Source: Methylobacterium brachiatum
GTDB taxonomy: Bacteria > Pseudomonadota > Alphaproteobacteria > Rhizobiales > Beijerinckiaceae
Assembly: GCF_020523825.1 (NCBI RefSeq)
Contig: NZ_JAJALK010000014.1
Span: 1 to 64,000 of the forward strand
Reading direction: 5' to 3'
Length of the DNA: 64,000 nt
Under the pieces are notes generated by a model. It had not been told where the DNA came from, made no database searches, and was given only the letters and a program-made list of their open reading frames with translations. Numbering within the stretch: position 1 is the first letter of the stretch; every line of letters starts with the position of its first letter. The position numbers and the translations under genes were made by a program. Shown in pieces: positions 1-8,593 of the stretch.

Positions 1-135
1 GATCGAGACCGCGTCGATCATCTCGGCCCGCACCGCGTCCGCCACCGCCTGCAACTCCGATTCGGGAAGCTGGCGCAGCGCAGCCGGCTCCGGGACACGG
101 TCGAGAAGCGCGCTCAGCTCGGGGGAAATCGCCAC
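1..135 (-). CDS. dxs: 1-deoxy-D-xylulose-5-phosphate synthase, N-terminal end (partial)
   Basis: Only the first 45 codons lie in the window; the gene runs off the left edge. The frame opens at a GTG (135-133) and reads a DXS-type N-terminus: a leucine-rich helix, then the conserved stretch around AEMIDAVSI that precedes the thiamine-diphosphate-binding domain. DXS condenses pyruvate and glyceraldehyde 3-phosphate in the non-mevalonate isoprenoid pathway. No in-frame ATG lies close upstream, so GTG is chosen. It follows xseB with a 43-base gap in the same direction, the usual xseB-dxs pairing of alphaproteobacteria. Identification rests on a short segment plus this neighbour. Confidence 0.75.
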   Translation of the reverse strand, partial: MAISPELSALLDRVPEPAALRQLPESELQAVADAVRAEMIDAVSI

Positions 136-178
136 GGCATCAACCTCTATCGGACGGGATCGGTCTGACCGCCGAGCC

Positions 179-439
179 TCAGGATATATCGAGCGGCGCC
201 ACGCCCTCGGGCCGCCCGTCGGCACCGAGGGTGATCCGCTGGATCCGCGCCTCGGCCCGCTTCAGCAGCGCCTCGCAGTGCTTCTTCAGCACCTCGCCGC
301 GCTCATAGATCGCCACGGACTCGTCCAGCGGGACATCGCCCCGCTCGAGCCTGCGCACGATCTCCTCGAGTTGCTCCAGCGCCTTCTCGAAGGGCAGGTC
401 GCCGGCGGCCTGGGCCACCTCGGGTCTGCTCGCGTTCAT
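179..439 (-). CDS. xseB: Exodeoxyribonuclease VII small subunit
   Basis: 86 residues, close to the roughly 80 usual for XseB. The frame shows the family core: PFEKALEQLEEIV, then RLERGDVPLDESVA, then a Glu/Lys/Cys-containing helix that packs on XseA. Exonuclease VII degrades single-stranded DNA from both ends; the small subunit is needed in several copies per XseA. The ATG at 439 puts the conserved helix about 16 residues in. It precedes dxs on the same strand, so both are probably transcribed together. About 200 bases upstream hold no gene. Confidence 0.93.
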   Translation of the reverse strand: MNASRPEVAQAAGDLPFEKALEQLEEIVRRLERGDVPLDESVAIYERGEVLKKHCEALLKRAEARIQRITLGADGRPEGVAPLDIS

Positions 440-641
440 CCCACACACATCCTTTGGGTCGGTTCTAAGGCGGCAGCCGGTGCGGCCACAACCCACGCGA
501 GGGCGGCACCGGGGCGATCCGCACCGTTTTGGCGTGACGCGGCGGCCTTTGCGCCACACTCGGCGCGCCTTGCGGAATGCCCCTCGGACGACCGCGCGCA
601 GGGCGGCCGGGGCCGACAACCGGAAGTTTCGGGAGCGGCCG

Positions 642-1166
642 TCACGGAAGCGTGAGACAGAAGGGCGTCCCCTCGAACGCCTCGGCGCCGCGGCCGATCC
701 GGGCGATCGCCGCGACCATGCGGCCGTCCCGGTCGAGCATCCGGTCGGCGATCGCCACGAACAGGGGATTGGGGGTGGCCGACGGGGAGGCCGCCCGCAG
801 GGCGTCGGCAATCGCGCCCTCGTCGCGCTCCGGCGCCAGCGCGCAGGCCGCAATATAGGCCGCCGCGGTCGAGCGGCTGATCCCGGCATAGCAATGGATC
901 ACCAGCGGCTTGTCCCGGGGCCAGGCCCGGGCGAAGGCCAGGATGCCGGCGACGTGCTCGTCAGCCGGCAAAACGTGTCCGTCCCGGGGCTCCGCGATGT
1001 CGCTGACCCCGATGACGGCGTGATTCTCCGCATCGATCAGCGCCGGCCGCTCGAGCGGCGTGCCGACATTGACCAGCGTGAGCACGTGGCTCGCCCCGGT
1101 GGCGGCGACGGTCTCGGGCAGGCGCGAGAGCGGGCAGACGTGAAGACTCGGCATGCGGCGGCCCAT
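642..1166 (-). CDS. Dual-specificity/tyrosine phosphatase-like protein
   Basis: 174 residues. The cysteine-phosphatase signature CX5R appears as HCYAGISRS at residues 91-99, with Cys92 the expected nucleophile and Arg98 the phosphate binder; an upstream Asp (SDI, residues 55-57) could be the general acid. This bacterial family (tyrosine-phosphatase-like, around 170 residues) is common in Rhizobiales; the substrate is unknown. A second ATG at 1154 (residue 5) is an equally good start; neither has a clear Shine-Dalgarno. It lies 40 bases after the HD hydrolase on the same strand and may share its transcript. Confidence 0.8.
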   Translation of the reverse strand: MGRRMPSLHVCPLSRLPETVAATGASHVLTLVNVGTPLERPALIDAENHAVIGVSDIAEPRDGHVLPADEHVAGILAFARAWPRDKPLVIHCYAGISRSTAAAYIAACALAPERDEGAIADALRAASPSATPNPLFVAIADRMLDRDGRMVAAIARIGRGAEAFEGTPFCLTLP

Positions 1167-1206
1167 GGCGCGGGATCGTGACGGATCGAGGGCGGAGGGC
1201 TCCGGC

Positions 1207-1809
1207 TCAGGCCCGGCACAGGGCCTGGAAGCGGTCGAGGAACTGCGCTTCGGCCTGGGCGGTGGGCCACGGTTCGGCCAGCGCCCGGACGGACTCGGGC
1301 AGGTCCGGCGCGTCTCCGAAGTAGCGCACCGCTTCGTCCTGAGTGAATCCGGCGAGTTCCACGGCCTCGATATGGGCGGCGATCCGGTCGGCGCGCTTGA
1401 CCAGGCGGCCGAGGGCGGGCGCGGGCTCGGCCAGGCCGAAGCGGCCGCGCACGGCGGCGAGCAGGCGCAGCTCGACCCCGCGATAGGCGTCGCCGATCGC
1501 GGCCTTGAGCGGCGAGATGATGTCGCCGACCACGTATTCCGGCGCGTCGTGCAGCAGCAGTTCCAGCCCCTCGGGATCGGTGCAGCCGGGGGCGATGTGG
1601 CGGCCCACCGCCTCCACCAGCAGGCTGTGCTGGGCCACCGAGAAGACGTGCGGCCCGCGGGTCTGGCCGTTCCAGCGCGCGACCCGGGCGAGCCCGTGGG
1701 CGATGTCGGCGATCTCGATGTCCCGGGGCGCGGGGTCGAGCAGGTCGAGGCGGCGGCCGGACAGCATCCGCTGCCAGGCCCGGGGTGCCGGATCGTGCGT
1801 CTCGCTCAT
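1207..1809 (-). CDS. HD-domain hydrolase (YfbR-like nucleotidase)
   Basis: 200 residues. Metal-binding HD residues are visible: His61 in the helix after FSVAQ, the HD pair at 87-88 (LLHDAPEY), and a later Asp in KRADRI. This arrangement resembles YfbR-type 5'-deoxynucleotidases and related HD phosphohydrolases used in many alphaproteobacteria. The start ATG overlaps the tag stop codon (ATGA, 1806-1809), so the two are translationally coupled. A nucleotide-pool or repair-linked role is inferred from the coupling to tag; no substrate can be read from sequence. Confidence 0.82.
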   Translation of the reverse strand: MSETHDPAPRAWQRMLSGRRLDLLDPAPRDIEIADIAHGLARVARWNGQTRGPHVFSVAQHSLLVEAVGRHIAPGCTDPEGLELLLHDAPEYVVGDIISPLKAAIGDAYRGVELRLLAAVRGRFGLAEPAPALGRLVKRADRIAAHIEAVELAGFTQDEAVRYFGDAPDLPESVRALAEPWPTAQAEAQFLDRFQALCRA

Positions 1810-2420
1810 GCCGGGCGCCCCAGCTCGGCGCAGGGCGCGTGCCGGTGGCAGCCGACGAGGTGGTCGTTGACCATGCCGACGGCCTGCATGAAGGCGTGCA
1901 CGATGGTCGGCCCACAGAAGGAAAACCCCTCCGCCTTGAGAGCCTTGCCGATCGCCCGGGAGACCGGCGTCTCGGTCTGGACCTCGGCGCGGGCCCGGGC
2001 GGTACCCTGGATCGGCTGCCCGTCCACGAAATCCCACAGGAACGGCGCGAAGCCGGGGCCGCTCGCCTCGATGCGCAGCCAGGCGCGGGCGCCCGCGATC
2101 GTGCCCAGGATCTTGGCGCGGTTGCGGATGATGCGGTGGTCGCTCATCAGCCGGGCGACGTCGGCCTCGCCGTAGCGGGCGATGGCCTCCGGATCGAAGC
2201 CCGAGAATGCGTCGCGGAACCCGTCGCGGCGGCGCAGGATCGTGATCCAGGACAGGCCGGCCTGGAAGCCGTCGAGGATCAGCTTCTCGTAGAGCGCGCG
2301 GCCGTCGCGCTCGGGCACGCCCCATTCCGTGTCGTGATAGGCGACGTAGAGCGGGTCGTGGCCGGCCCACCAGCAGCGGGGGCAACCGTCGGGATGGTCG
2401 ATCAGGTCGGTCTCGGACAT
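1806..2420 (-). CDS. tag: DNA-3-methyladenine glycosylase I
   Basis: 204 residues, compared with 187 in E. coli Tag. Diagnostic segments are CPRCW near the N-terminus and GCHRHA near the C-terminus (zinc ligands), YHDTEWG, and QAGLSWITILRRR (the base-recognition helix). Tag excises 3-methyladenine from alkylated DNA to start base excision repair. The HD hydrolase gene begins inside its stop codon. The upstream gap to ygfZ is 61 bases with ygfZ also leftward, so tag may be read from the ygfZ promoter or a short one of its own. Confidence 0.95.
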   Translation of the reverse strand: MSETDLIDHPDGCPRCWWAGHDPLYVAYHDTEWGVPERDGRALYEKLILDGFQAGLSWITILRRRDGFRDAFSGFDPEAIARYGEADVARLMSDHRIIRNRAKILGTIAGARAWLRIEASGPGFAPFLWDFVDGQPIQGTARARAEVQTETPVSRAIGKALKAEGFSFCGPTIVHAFMQAVGMVNDHLVGCHRHAPCAELGRPA

Positions 2421-2481
2421 CCCGCCGGTTTAGCGAGAACAGGAGCGGAACGCCATCGTTGCTCCGCGGTCCGATGCCCGC

Positions 2482-3336
2482 TCAGGCCGCCGGCGATCCG
2501 GCCGCCTCCGGCAGCGCGAAGGTCGCGTAGGCCGGCTTCTCGAGCGTCACCGGACGATCGCCGGCCAGCGGCGTCGCACCGGCCGCCAGCGCGTCGGCCA
2601 GGCGGTCGAGCCGGACGAGGGCGAGGCCGTGCGCGCCCGCGGCGCTGCCGGTGGTGCCGAGCGCCTTGCCGCCCGCGGTGATCTCGGTGCCGGGGGGCGG
2701 GGCCTCGCCGGCGTAGCGGGCCGCCAGCATCCGGGTGCGGGCGGTGCCGCGGTGCTGCATCCGCGAGACCACCTCCTGGCCCACATAGCAGCCCTTCTTG
2801 AAGTCGACGCCGCCGAGCTGGTCCATCAGCGCCTCGTGGGGGAAGGCATCCCCGTAGGCGTAGTCGCGCCCGCCCTCGGGCACGGCGAGTGCGATGCGGT
2901 GCCGGTGATAGTCGGCCTCCGCGGCATCCGCCGAGAAGGCGCCCTCGGCCGCGTAGAGCCGGGCGCCCAGATCGATGTGGCGGGTATCCGCGACCATGTC
3001 GGTCTCGACCGCCGGGGAGGCCCCCGCCCAGGAAGCCGCCACCGCCACGGTCGGGTCGACCGCGATCGCGACCTGCGCGCGCAGCCGGTAGAGCGTCAGG
3101 CGCTTGGCCAGGTCGGCGGCGCGGTCGATGGCCGTGTCGAGCCGGAACCCGTCCGGGATCCGCGAGATGAGGAAGTCGAACAGGATCTTGCCCTGCGGCG
3201 CCAGCAGGGCGCCGAGGCGGGCCTCGGCATCCTCAAGGGTCTCGACGTTGCAGGTCAGCACGCCCTGGAGCAGCGCGGCGGCCTCCGGCCCGGTAACGGT
3301 GACGAGGGCACGGTCGGGCAGCAGGGCGACGGGCAT
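2482..3336 (-). CDS. ygfZ: Folate-binding Fe-S cluster repair protein YgfZ
   Basis: 284 residues with a GcvT/aminomethyltransferase-like fold. The YgfZ signature KGCYVGQE is at residues 181-188, including the conserved cysteine. YgfZ binds tetrahydrofolate and supports maturation or repair of Fe-S enzymes such as MiaB. The N-terminus (PDRALVTVTGPEA, LLQGVLTCN) matches the family start, so the ATG at 3336 is accepted. It heads a leftward run with tag and the HD hydrolase. Confidence 0.93.
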   Translation of the reverse strand: MPVALLPDRALVTVTGPEAAALLQGVLTCNVETLEDAEARLGALLAPQGKILFDFLISRIPDGFRLDTAIDRAADLAKRLTLYRLRAQVAIAVDPTVAVAASWAGASPAVETDMVADTRHIDLGARLYAAEGAFSADAAEADYHRHRIALAVPEGGRDYAYGDAFPHEALMDQLGGVDFKKGCYVGQEVVSRMQHRGTARTRMLAARYAGEAPPPGTEITAGGKALGTTGSAAGAHGLALVRLDRLADALAAGATPLAGDRPVTLEKPAYATFALPEAAGSPAA

Positions 3337-3449
3337 GGCAGGCAGATCCTCACGCGACGGGGGCGATCCGGCGTTCCGGATCGCGTGGCCGGGAGGTAGG
3401 TGCTGCGGGTGCCCGCCTCAACCGTCCGAATCGCCCGACGCCACTCTCC

Positions 3450-3704
3450 TCAATGCTGGAGGGTCGTGGTGAAGGCACCGCCGCGGATGCGCTCCGGAAA
3501 GCCCTCGGCGTAGCGCGCGGTGGCCTCCTCGCCGTAGGTCATCACCAGTTCCTGGAAGGCGGCAAACAGGGCGGCCTGCGCCATGCAATCACCGTCGAGC
3601 CCGTCGAGGCAGCCTTCCGCGAACGCTTCCGAGACGTAACTCAGAGCGACGCGTTTCTCCTCGACATCGACCTCGATGGGGGCGGTCTGAGAGATGTGCT
3701 GCAT
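3450..3704 (-). CDS. Hypothetical small acidic protein
   Basis: 84 residues, acidic, no signal peptide, no transmembrane segment and no motif I recognise. Codon use (strong GC3) matches the neighbours, which supports a real gene. It is flanked by 113 bases to ygfZ and about 160 bases to the TIGR02301 gene and may be monocistronic. Function unknown. Confidence 0.6.
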   Translation of the reverse strand: MQHISQTAPIEVDVEEKRVALSYVSEAFAEGCLDGLDGDCMAQAALFAAFQELVMTYGEEATARYAEGFPERIRGGAFTTTLQH

Positions 3705-3863
3705 GGGCCCGATACTTCCGTTGCGCCGGGCACGGGACCCGGCGGACGAGAGAATGATAGGCGGCTCCCCGCGCCTCGGCCAGCCGGGAATTTCAGATCG
3801 GTTAACGCGAGCGCTCGAAGTTGATGCTTTTCGGGGATGCCGGAAAGGTGTGTTGCCTCTGCA

Positions 3864-4310
3864 TCACCCGCCGAATCGCCCGGCCAAGGCGTGCGACAGC
3901 CTGTCGCCCTCGGCGACGTAGCGGGCGGCCGCCTCGTGCGCGGCCGGGGTGCAGACCCGGTAGGTCAGCGCGTAGCTGCGATAGCCGCGATTGTAGGCGC
4001 CCGCCAGCCGGTCGCGGCGCGCCGGGGTCACGCCCTCGGAGTCGATCAGCGCCTTCATGCGCGAGGGCCATTCCGCAGCGTCCGGCGCCGCGCAGAGGCT
4101 GCGCAGGAAGGCGAGCGCCCCGATGATCTCGGACATCCGCATCAGGTCGCGGTCGTAGGGAGCGGGCGCGTCCGCCTGCGGGCTCGTCTCCTTGGCGGAT
4201 TCCTTGGGCGCCTCCTTCGCGGGGGCCGGCGCCGCGCGGGTGCCGCGCTGCTGCGCCAGGGCCGGGCCGGCCAGGGTCGCGGCCAGGCACAGGATGACCG
4301 GAAACCTCAC
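3864..4310 (-). CDS. TIGR02301-family exported protein
   Basis: 148 residues from a GTG at 4310 that overlaps the Nudix stop by four bases (GTGA, 4307-4310). The start gives a clear signal peptide (FPVILCLAATLAGPALA, cut near residue 18), then an Ala/Pro/Lys linker, then a helical domain beginning YDRDLMRMSEIIGAL with two cysteines (SLCAAP, RVCTP) that could form a disulfide. This pattern fits TIGR02301, an alphaproteobacterial family of unknown function next to Nudix genes. Upstream in-frame codons are arginine-rich and look non-coding, which supports the GTG start. Confidence 0.8.
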   Translation of the reverse strand: MRFPVILCLAATLAGPALAQQRGTRAAPAPAKEAPKESAKETSPQADAPAPYDRDLMRMSEIIGALAFLRSLCAAPDAAEWPSRMKALIDSEGVTPARRDRLAGAYNRGYRSYALTYRVCTPAAHEAAARYVAEGDRLSHALAGRFGG

Positions 4311-4777
4311 GCGCGCGCCCCTCTGTCGCGCACCCGCGCGAACGCCTCGTCCAGGGTGTCGATCAGGCCCGGGGTCGTCGCGAGGCCGGCGACCTCTTCG
4401 CGCGTCGCCCAGCGGACCCCGAGGGCCTCCGGCCCGGCCACGGGCTCGCCGCCCAGCCACAGGGCGGCGTGCGGATGGACGACGTAATGGTGGCGGACGC
4501 GGCCCGCCTCGTCCCGGACGATGATCTCCGTGGGCGAGAGCACACCGACCACCTCGGCCGTCAGGCCGACCTCCTCGGACAACTCGCGCAACGCCGCCTC
4601 GGCCAGCGCCTCGCCCGCCTCGACGAGGCCGCCCGGCAGGGTCCAGACGCCGCGCATCGGCTCGTTCGCCCGGGCCGCCAGCAGGACGCGCCCGTCGCGG
4701 ATCACGGCGATCGACGCGCCCACGAACGGCCGGGTCGGGAACAGGCGGCTGCCGCCATCGGCCACGCCCTCACTCAT
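4307..4777 (-). CDS. Nudix hydrolase
   Basis: 156 residues. The Nudix box GX5EX7REUXEEXGU is complete: G-L-V-E-A-G-E at about residues 50-56, then RELSEEVGL. Family members hydrolyse nucleoside diphosphates linked to another group; LPGGLVEAGE and the short length suggest an ADP-ribose or NADH pyrophosphatase-like or housecleaning enzyme, but substrate cannot be assigned. Its start overlaps the stop of the upstream beta-propeller-like protein (ATGA, 4774-4777) and its stop overlaps the TIGR02301 start, forming a three-gene coupled unit. Confidence 0.9.
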   Translation of the reverse strand: MSEGVADGGSRLFPTRPFVGASIAVIRDGRVLLAARANEPMRGVWTLPGGLVEAGEALAEAALRELSEEVGLTAEVVGVLSPTEIIVRDEAGRVRHHYVVHPHAALWLGGEPVAGPEALGVRWATREEVAGLATTPGLIDTLDEAFARVRDRGARA

Positions 4778-5892
4778 GGCTTGCCTCCGTCCGGGACGAT
4801 GACGGCGACGCGCCCGTCGGCGAGGCCGACGAGCAACCGCGTCGCCGCGCCCTCGCCCAACGCCACGATGCCGGTGGTCGCCGGCGCCGGCAGCGGGATG
4901 CGCAGGCGCTCGTGCAGCGACCCCTTGGCCTGGACGAGGGCGATCTCCGGACGGCCTGCCACCGGCAGCACGAGCTCGGGCGGCCCGGCGGCCGGGATCG
5001 CGACGGCGAGATCGGCATCGCCCTCGCCCGCCGCGTAGCCCGGGGCCTCGCCGGCCGGTTCGATCGTGCCGGGGGACAGCGTCCAGAGCTGCAGCACCCC
5101 CCGGGCGCTCACCGTCGCGGCCTGGACGCCGCCGGAACCGGTGAAATCCGCGATGCCGGCGATCTTGAGGGGCGGCCCGGGCTGCGGCGGCGTGCGCGCC
5201 GTGACGGCCCAGCCCGCCTGACCGTCCGGGCGCCCGATCAGCACGAGCCCGCCCGCATCCGCTCCCGCGAGGGTCGCAGCCAGGAGGGCCGGGCGGCCGG
5301 CGAGGCGCAGCAGGCGCGGCCGGAGCGGCGCGAACACCGCGTCGCCCCCCGCCGGCACCGTGACGGTGGCGACCGGGACGGGTTTCGGGTCGGTGCTGAC
5401 TGCCATCGGCTGGCGTTCGCGGATCGTCAGGACCGCGGCGGCTTCGCCCCCGTCGGGCGCCCGGGTGCGGCCGGTGAGATAGGCGCTCAGCGCCCCGGCC
5501 AGGACCCGGCGCGAGCCCGGCAGGGCGCCCCGCGGCGTCTCGGCGGCGGTCAGCCCCTCGACGGCGTCGCGGCCGATCGGCCGGACCGTGACCGCACCGT
5601 CGACCACGTTGAGCACCGCGCCGCCATCCTCGCCCCAGACCACCGCGATCGGGGCGCTCTCCTCGTCACCCGCCGACGGGTCGGATTTTGCGCCGGCGAT
5701 CGGCAGCAGGCCGGAAGTCGCCACCGAGACCGCGGCCTCGCTGCGCGGCCCGCGCAGGGCCCGCACCGTGAAGGGCAGGTCCAGGATCCGGACGCCCGGC
5801 GCCTCCGCGCGGGCAGGGGCGAGCGGCGCGCACAGACTCAGGCCGAGGAGGATCGCGAAGCTCCGGCGCCCGACGGCCGGAGTGTGGCGCAT
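4774..5892 (-). CDS. Exported hypothetical protein with repeat-like (VCBS/beta-propeller-like) architecture
   Basis: 372 residues starting at the ATG at 5892, the only one giving a signal peptide (RRSFAILLGLSLCAPLAPARA, cut near residue 29). The mature part is Ala/Gly/Pro-rich beta-strand sequence with repeated motifs of the sort LKIAGIADFTGSG and VQAATVSARGVLQLW, reminiscent of FG-GAP/VCBS-type blades; no catalytic motif. It is coupled by ATGA to the Nudix gene. Secretion is supported; the fold is inferred and the function unknown. Confidence 0.7.
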   Translation of the reverse strand: MRHTPAVGRRSFAILLGLSLCAPLAPARAEAPGVRILDLPFTVRALRGPRSEAAVSVATSGLLPIAGAKSDPSAGDEESAPIAVVWGEDGGAVLNVVDGAVTVRPIGRDAVEGLTAAETPRGALPGSRRVLAGALSAYLTGRTRAPDGGEAAAVLTIRERQPMAVSTDPKPVPVATVTVPAGGDAVFAPLRPRLLRLAGRPALLAATLAGADAGGLVLIGRPDGQAGWAVTARTPPQPGPPLKIAGIADFTGSGGVQAATVSARGVLQLWTLSPGTIEPAGEAPGYAAGEGDADLAVAIPAAGPPELVLPVAGRPEIALVQAKGSLHERLRIPLPAPATTGIVALGEGAATRLLVGLADGRVAVIVPDGGKP

Positions 5893-5918
5893 GGCGGTCG
5901 GCCGCCCGGATCGCCGGG

Positions 5919-6674
5919 TCAAACGTGCTGGCCGCCGTTGATGTGCAGCTCGGCCCCGTTCACGTAGGACGAGGCGTCGGTGCACAGGAAGTAGATCGCC
6001 TTGGCGACCTCGTCCGGGGTGCCGAGCCGCCGCTGCGGGATCTGCTCGACGAGCTTTTCCGTGCCGGGCGACAGGATCGAGGTGTCGATCTCGCCGGGGG
6101 AGATCGCGTTCACCCGCACGCCGAGGGGGCCGAAATCGGCGGCCATCTCGCGGGTCAGGCCGGCCAGGGCCGCCTTGGAGGTGCCGTAGGCCGCGCCCGC
6201 GAAGGGGTGGACCCGGGAGCCGGCGATCGAGGTGACGTTGACGATCGAGCCCCGGGCGCGGGCGAGCTCGTCGCGCAGGCCCCGGGCGAGCAGGATCGTG
6301 GCGAAGACGTTGACCTGGAACACCCGCTGCCAGCCGTCGAACTCGGTGGCCAGGGCCCCCAGGCGCTCGCCGCCCGGTCCCTTGGGCGAGATGCCGGCAT
6401 TGTTGACCAGCGCGTGCAGCACGCCGCCCTCGGCGTCGAGCCGGCCCCGGACCTCCTCGATGGCGCGCATCGTGTCCTGTGCGTCCGCGAGATCGACCTG
6501 GAGGTGGTCCTCGGGACCCATCTCCCAGGGGCAGTTCTCGGGGAAGGCGTGGCGCGAGCAGGTGATGACCCGCCAGCCGGCCGCCGAGAAGCGCTTGACC
6601 GTGGCGTGGCCGATGCCCCGGCTCGCGCCCGTGAGCAGCATGATGCGCCGGCGTTCGTTGACGGGGAGGGCCAA
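5919..6674 (-). CDS. SDR-family NAD(P)-dependent oxidoreductase
   Basis: 251 residues. Classical SDR signatures: TGASRGIG cofactor loop (15-22), NNAG (91-94), catalytic Ser around 149 and YxxxK as Tyr163-Lys167, and the C-terminal NGAELHINGG typical of 3-oxoacyl-ACP reductase-like enzymes. The insertion HAFPENCPWEMGPEDHLQVDL after beta-2 is longer than in FabG, so this is a separate SDR subfamily with unknown substrate. It lies 26 bases upstream of the exported protein gene on the same strand. Confidence 0.88.
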   Translation of the reverse strand: MALPVNERRRIMLLTGASRGIGHATVKRFSAAGWRVITCSRHAFPENCPWEMGPEDHLQVDLADAQDTMRAIEEVRGRLDAEGGVLHALVNNAGISPKGPGGERLGALATEFDGWQRVFQVNVFATILLARGLRDELARARGSIVNVTSIAGSRVHPFAGAAYGTSKAALAGLTREMAADFGPLGVRVNAISPGEIDTSILSPGTEKLVEQIPQRRLGTPDEVAKAIYFLCTDASSYVNGAELHINGGQHV

Positions 6675-6816
6675 AGCCGTAAGCCTCGCTGGCGGGGTTT
6701 CGGATCGCGTCCGGATCGGGCGCTCGTCGTCCCGGTGAGCCGGACGGGTCTAGGCTGACAGGCCTCGAAAATCCAGAGTGCGTCACGCGCGTACGGTACG
6801 GGAGATGGGGCAAGCC

Positions 6817-7386
6817 ATGACGGATACGGACCGCCTGCCGGAGATTCCCGCCGAGACCCTCTCGGCGGCGCAGGCCGCGGCCGCGGAGGCGTTCCGGGCC
6901 GAGCGCGGGGTCCCGGTCTTCGGGCCGTTCGTGCCGCTGCTGCGCAGTCCCGAGCTGATGCTATGCGCCAGCCGCATGGGGCTGTACCTGCGCTACGGCA
7001 GCGCCCTGCCGCTGCGGATCAGCGAGTTCGTGATCCTGATCGTCGCCCGGCTGTGGAGCCAGCAGGTCGAGTGGCAGATCCACCACCCGATCGCCCTCAA
7101 GGCCGGGGTCGCGCCCGAGACCGCACAGGCCCTGGAAGAGGGGCGGCGCCCCGACACGATGAGCGCCGAGGAGGCGCTCGCCTACGCGTTCTCGACCGAG
7201 CTGCAGCACAACCGTGCGGTGAGCGATGCCACCTACGCCGCCGTGGTCGCGCAGTTCGGCGAGCAGGGCGCGATCGATCTCACCGGCATCAACGGCTACT
7301 ACGCGCTGCTCGCCATGACCATGAACGTCGCCCGCACGGCGCTGCCCGAGGACGGGCCGCCGCCGCTGCCGCCGCTGGTGCGGTAG
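6817..7386 (+). CDS. Carboxymuconolactone decarboxylase-like protein
   Basis: 189 residues from the ATG at 6817 (GGAG at 6801-6804 is 12 bases upstream; an ATG at 6805 is the alternative). The segment RISEFVILIVARLWSQQVEWQIHHPIA is the CMD helix, but the two cysteines of AhpD-type peroxidases (CxxC) are absent, so it resembles the gamma-carboxymuconolactone decarboxylase branch rather than alkylhydroperoxidase. It is divergent from the SDR gene across about 140 bases. Substrate unknown. Confidence 0.8.
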   Translation: MTDTDRLPEIPAETLSAAQAAAAEAFRAERGVPVFGPFVPLLRSPELMLCASRMGLYLRYGSALPLRISEFVILIVARLWSQQVEWQIHHPIALKAGVAPETAQALEEGRRPDTMSAEEALAYAFSTELQHNRAVSDATYAAVVAQFGEQGAIDLTGINGYYALLAMTMNVARTALPEDGPPPLPPLVR

Positions 7387-7496
7387 CGCCCGCGGCGCTT
7401 GTCGCGCCGGCCGCTTCGGTCTAACCGTCCCTCTATCCCGTGGGCGCCCGACGCGCGGCGCCTCGCCAACCCCCGAAAAACCGACCGGACGAAGCC

Positions 7497-7985
7497 ATGG
7501 TCGCCCATACCCGCGCCGCCACGGCGCCGATGCCCGCGGATCCGGCGCTCGCCGGCGCCCGCATCCTCGTCGTCGAGGCGCGCTACTACGAGGCGCTCGC
7601 CGACGAGCTGCTGGCCGGCGCGCTCGCGGTGATCGAGGCGTTCGCCGCGCACGCCACCGTGGTCACGGTGCCGGGTGCCCTGGAGATCCCCGCCGCGGTG
7701 GCGATCCTGGCGGACGAGTACGACGCCGTGGTGGCGCTGGGCTGCGTGATCCGCGGCGAGACCGGGCATTACGACATCGTGGCCGGCGAGAGCGCCCGCG
7801 CCCTGATGGACCTCTCGGTCCAGCGCCGGCTGCCGCTCGGCAACGGCATCCTCACGGTCGAGACCGAGGCGCAGGCGCTGGAACGCGCCCGGGTCGCCGA
7901 GATGAACAAGGGCGGCGGCGCGGCCGAGGCGGCGCTCGGGGTGCTCGCCCTCAAGCGCGCGGCCGAGGCGGCGCGCCCGCGATAA
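7497..7985 (+). CDS. ribH: 6,7-dimethyl-8-ribityllumazine synthase
   Basis: 162 residues from the ATG at 7497. The lumazine synthase core is present: GARILVVEARYYE, VPGALEIPAAV, and GCVIRGETGHYD with the catalytic histidine, then PLGNGILTVE. It condenses ribityl-aminouracil with dihydroxybutanone phosphate in riboflavin synthesis. nusB follows after 11 bases, as in other alphaproteobacteria. The upstream partners ribD and ribE are not here but on the other strand at 30-32 kb (see findings). Confidence 0.95.
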   Translation: MVAHTRAATAPMPADPALAGARILVVEARYYEALADELLAGALAVIEAFAAHATVVTVPGALEIPAAVAILADEYDAVVALGCVIRGETGHYDIVAGESARALMDLSVQRRLPLGNGILTVETEAQALERARVAEMNKGGGAAEAALGVLALKRAAEAARPR

Positions 7986-7996
7986 CGAGAACCGAC

Positions 7997-8590
7997 ATGA
8001 CCGGGACCACCGAAACCAGGCCGGACGACGCCACCCCGGACAGCGCCGACAGCGCCGCCCAGGAGACCGCCCGCGCCATCAGCCCGCGCAGCGGCGCGCG
8101 CCTCGCCGTGGTGCAGGCGCTCTACGAGATGGACATTTCCGGCAAGGGCGTCCTCGACGCGCTCGCCGAGTTCGAGGCCTTCTGGATCGGCCAGGAGGTG
8201 GACGGGATCGTGCATCCCAAGGCCGAGACCGCCTTCTTCCGCGACCTGCTGCGCGGCACGGTCGAGGAGCAGCGGGCGATCGACCAGAAGCTCGACCAGG
8301 CTTTGGCCCAGGGCTGGCCGCTGCGGCGGATCGAGATCGTGCTGCGGGCGATCCTGCGGGCGGGGGCCTACGAGCTCCTGTTCCGGCCCGACGTGCCGGC
8401 CCCGGCCGCGATCTCGGAATATGTCGACGTGGCCCACAGCTTCTACACCGCCGACGAGCCGGGCCTCGTCAACGCCGTGCTCGACCGGGTCGCCCGGGAG
8501 GTCCGTCCGGGCGAGGTCAGCGCGCCCAAGGGCGGCGGCAAGGCCGCCGGCAAGCCGGGCCCCGGAAAGCCCGCCCCCAAGAAGGCCTGA
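7997..8590 (+). CDS. nusB: Transcription antitermination protein NusB
   Basis: 197 residues, longer than the 140 or so of E. coli NusB because of an N-terminal Ser/Asp/Thr-rich leader (about 25 residues) and a Gly/Lys/Pro tail (last 25). The core shows RSGARLAVVQALYEMD, RRIEIVLRAILRAGAYELL and ISEYVDVAHSF, conserved in NusB. With NusE/S10 it promotes antitermination at boxA of rRNA operons. It lies between ribH (11 bases) and thiL (3 bases) as a probable operon. Confidence 0.94.
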   Translation: MTGTTETRPDDATPDSADSAAQETARAISPRSGARLAVVQALYEMDISGKGVLDALAEFEAFWIGQEVDGIVHPKAETAFFRDLLRGTVEEQRAIDQKLDQALAQGWPLRRIEIVLRAILRAGAYELLFRPDVPAPAAISEYVDVAHSFYTADEPGLVNAVLDRVAREVRPGEVSAPKGGGKAAGKPGPGKPAPKKA

Positions 8591-8593
8591 GCC

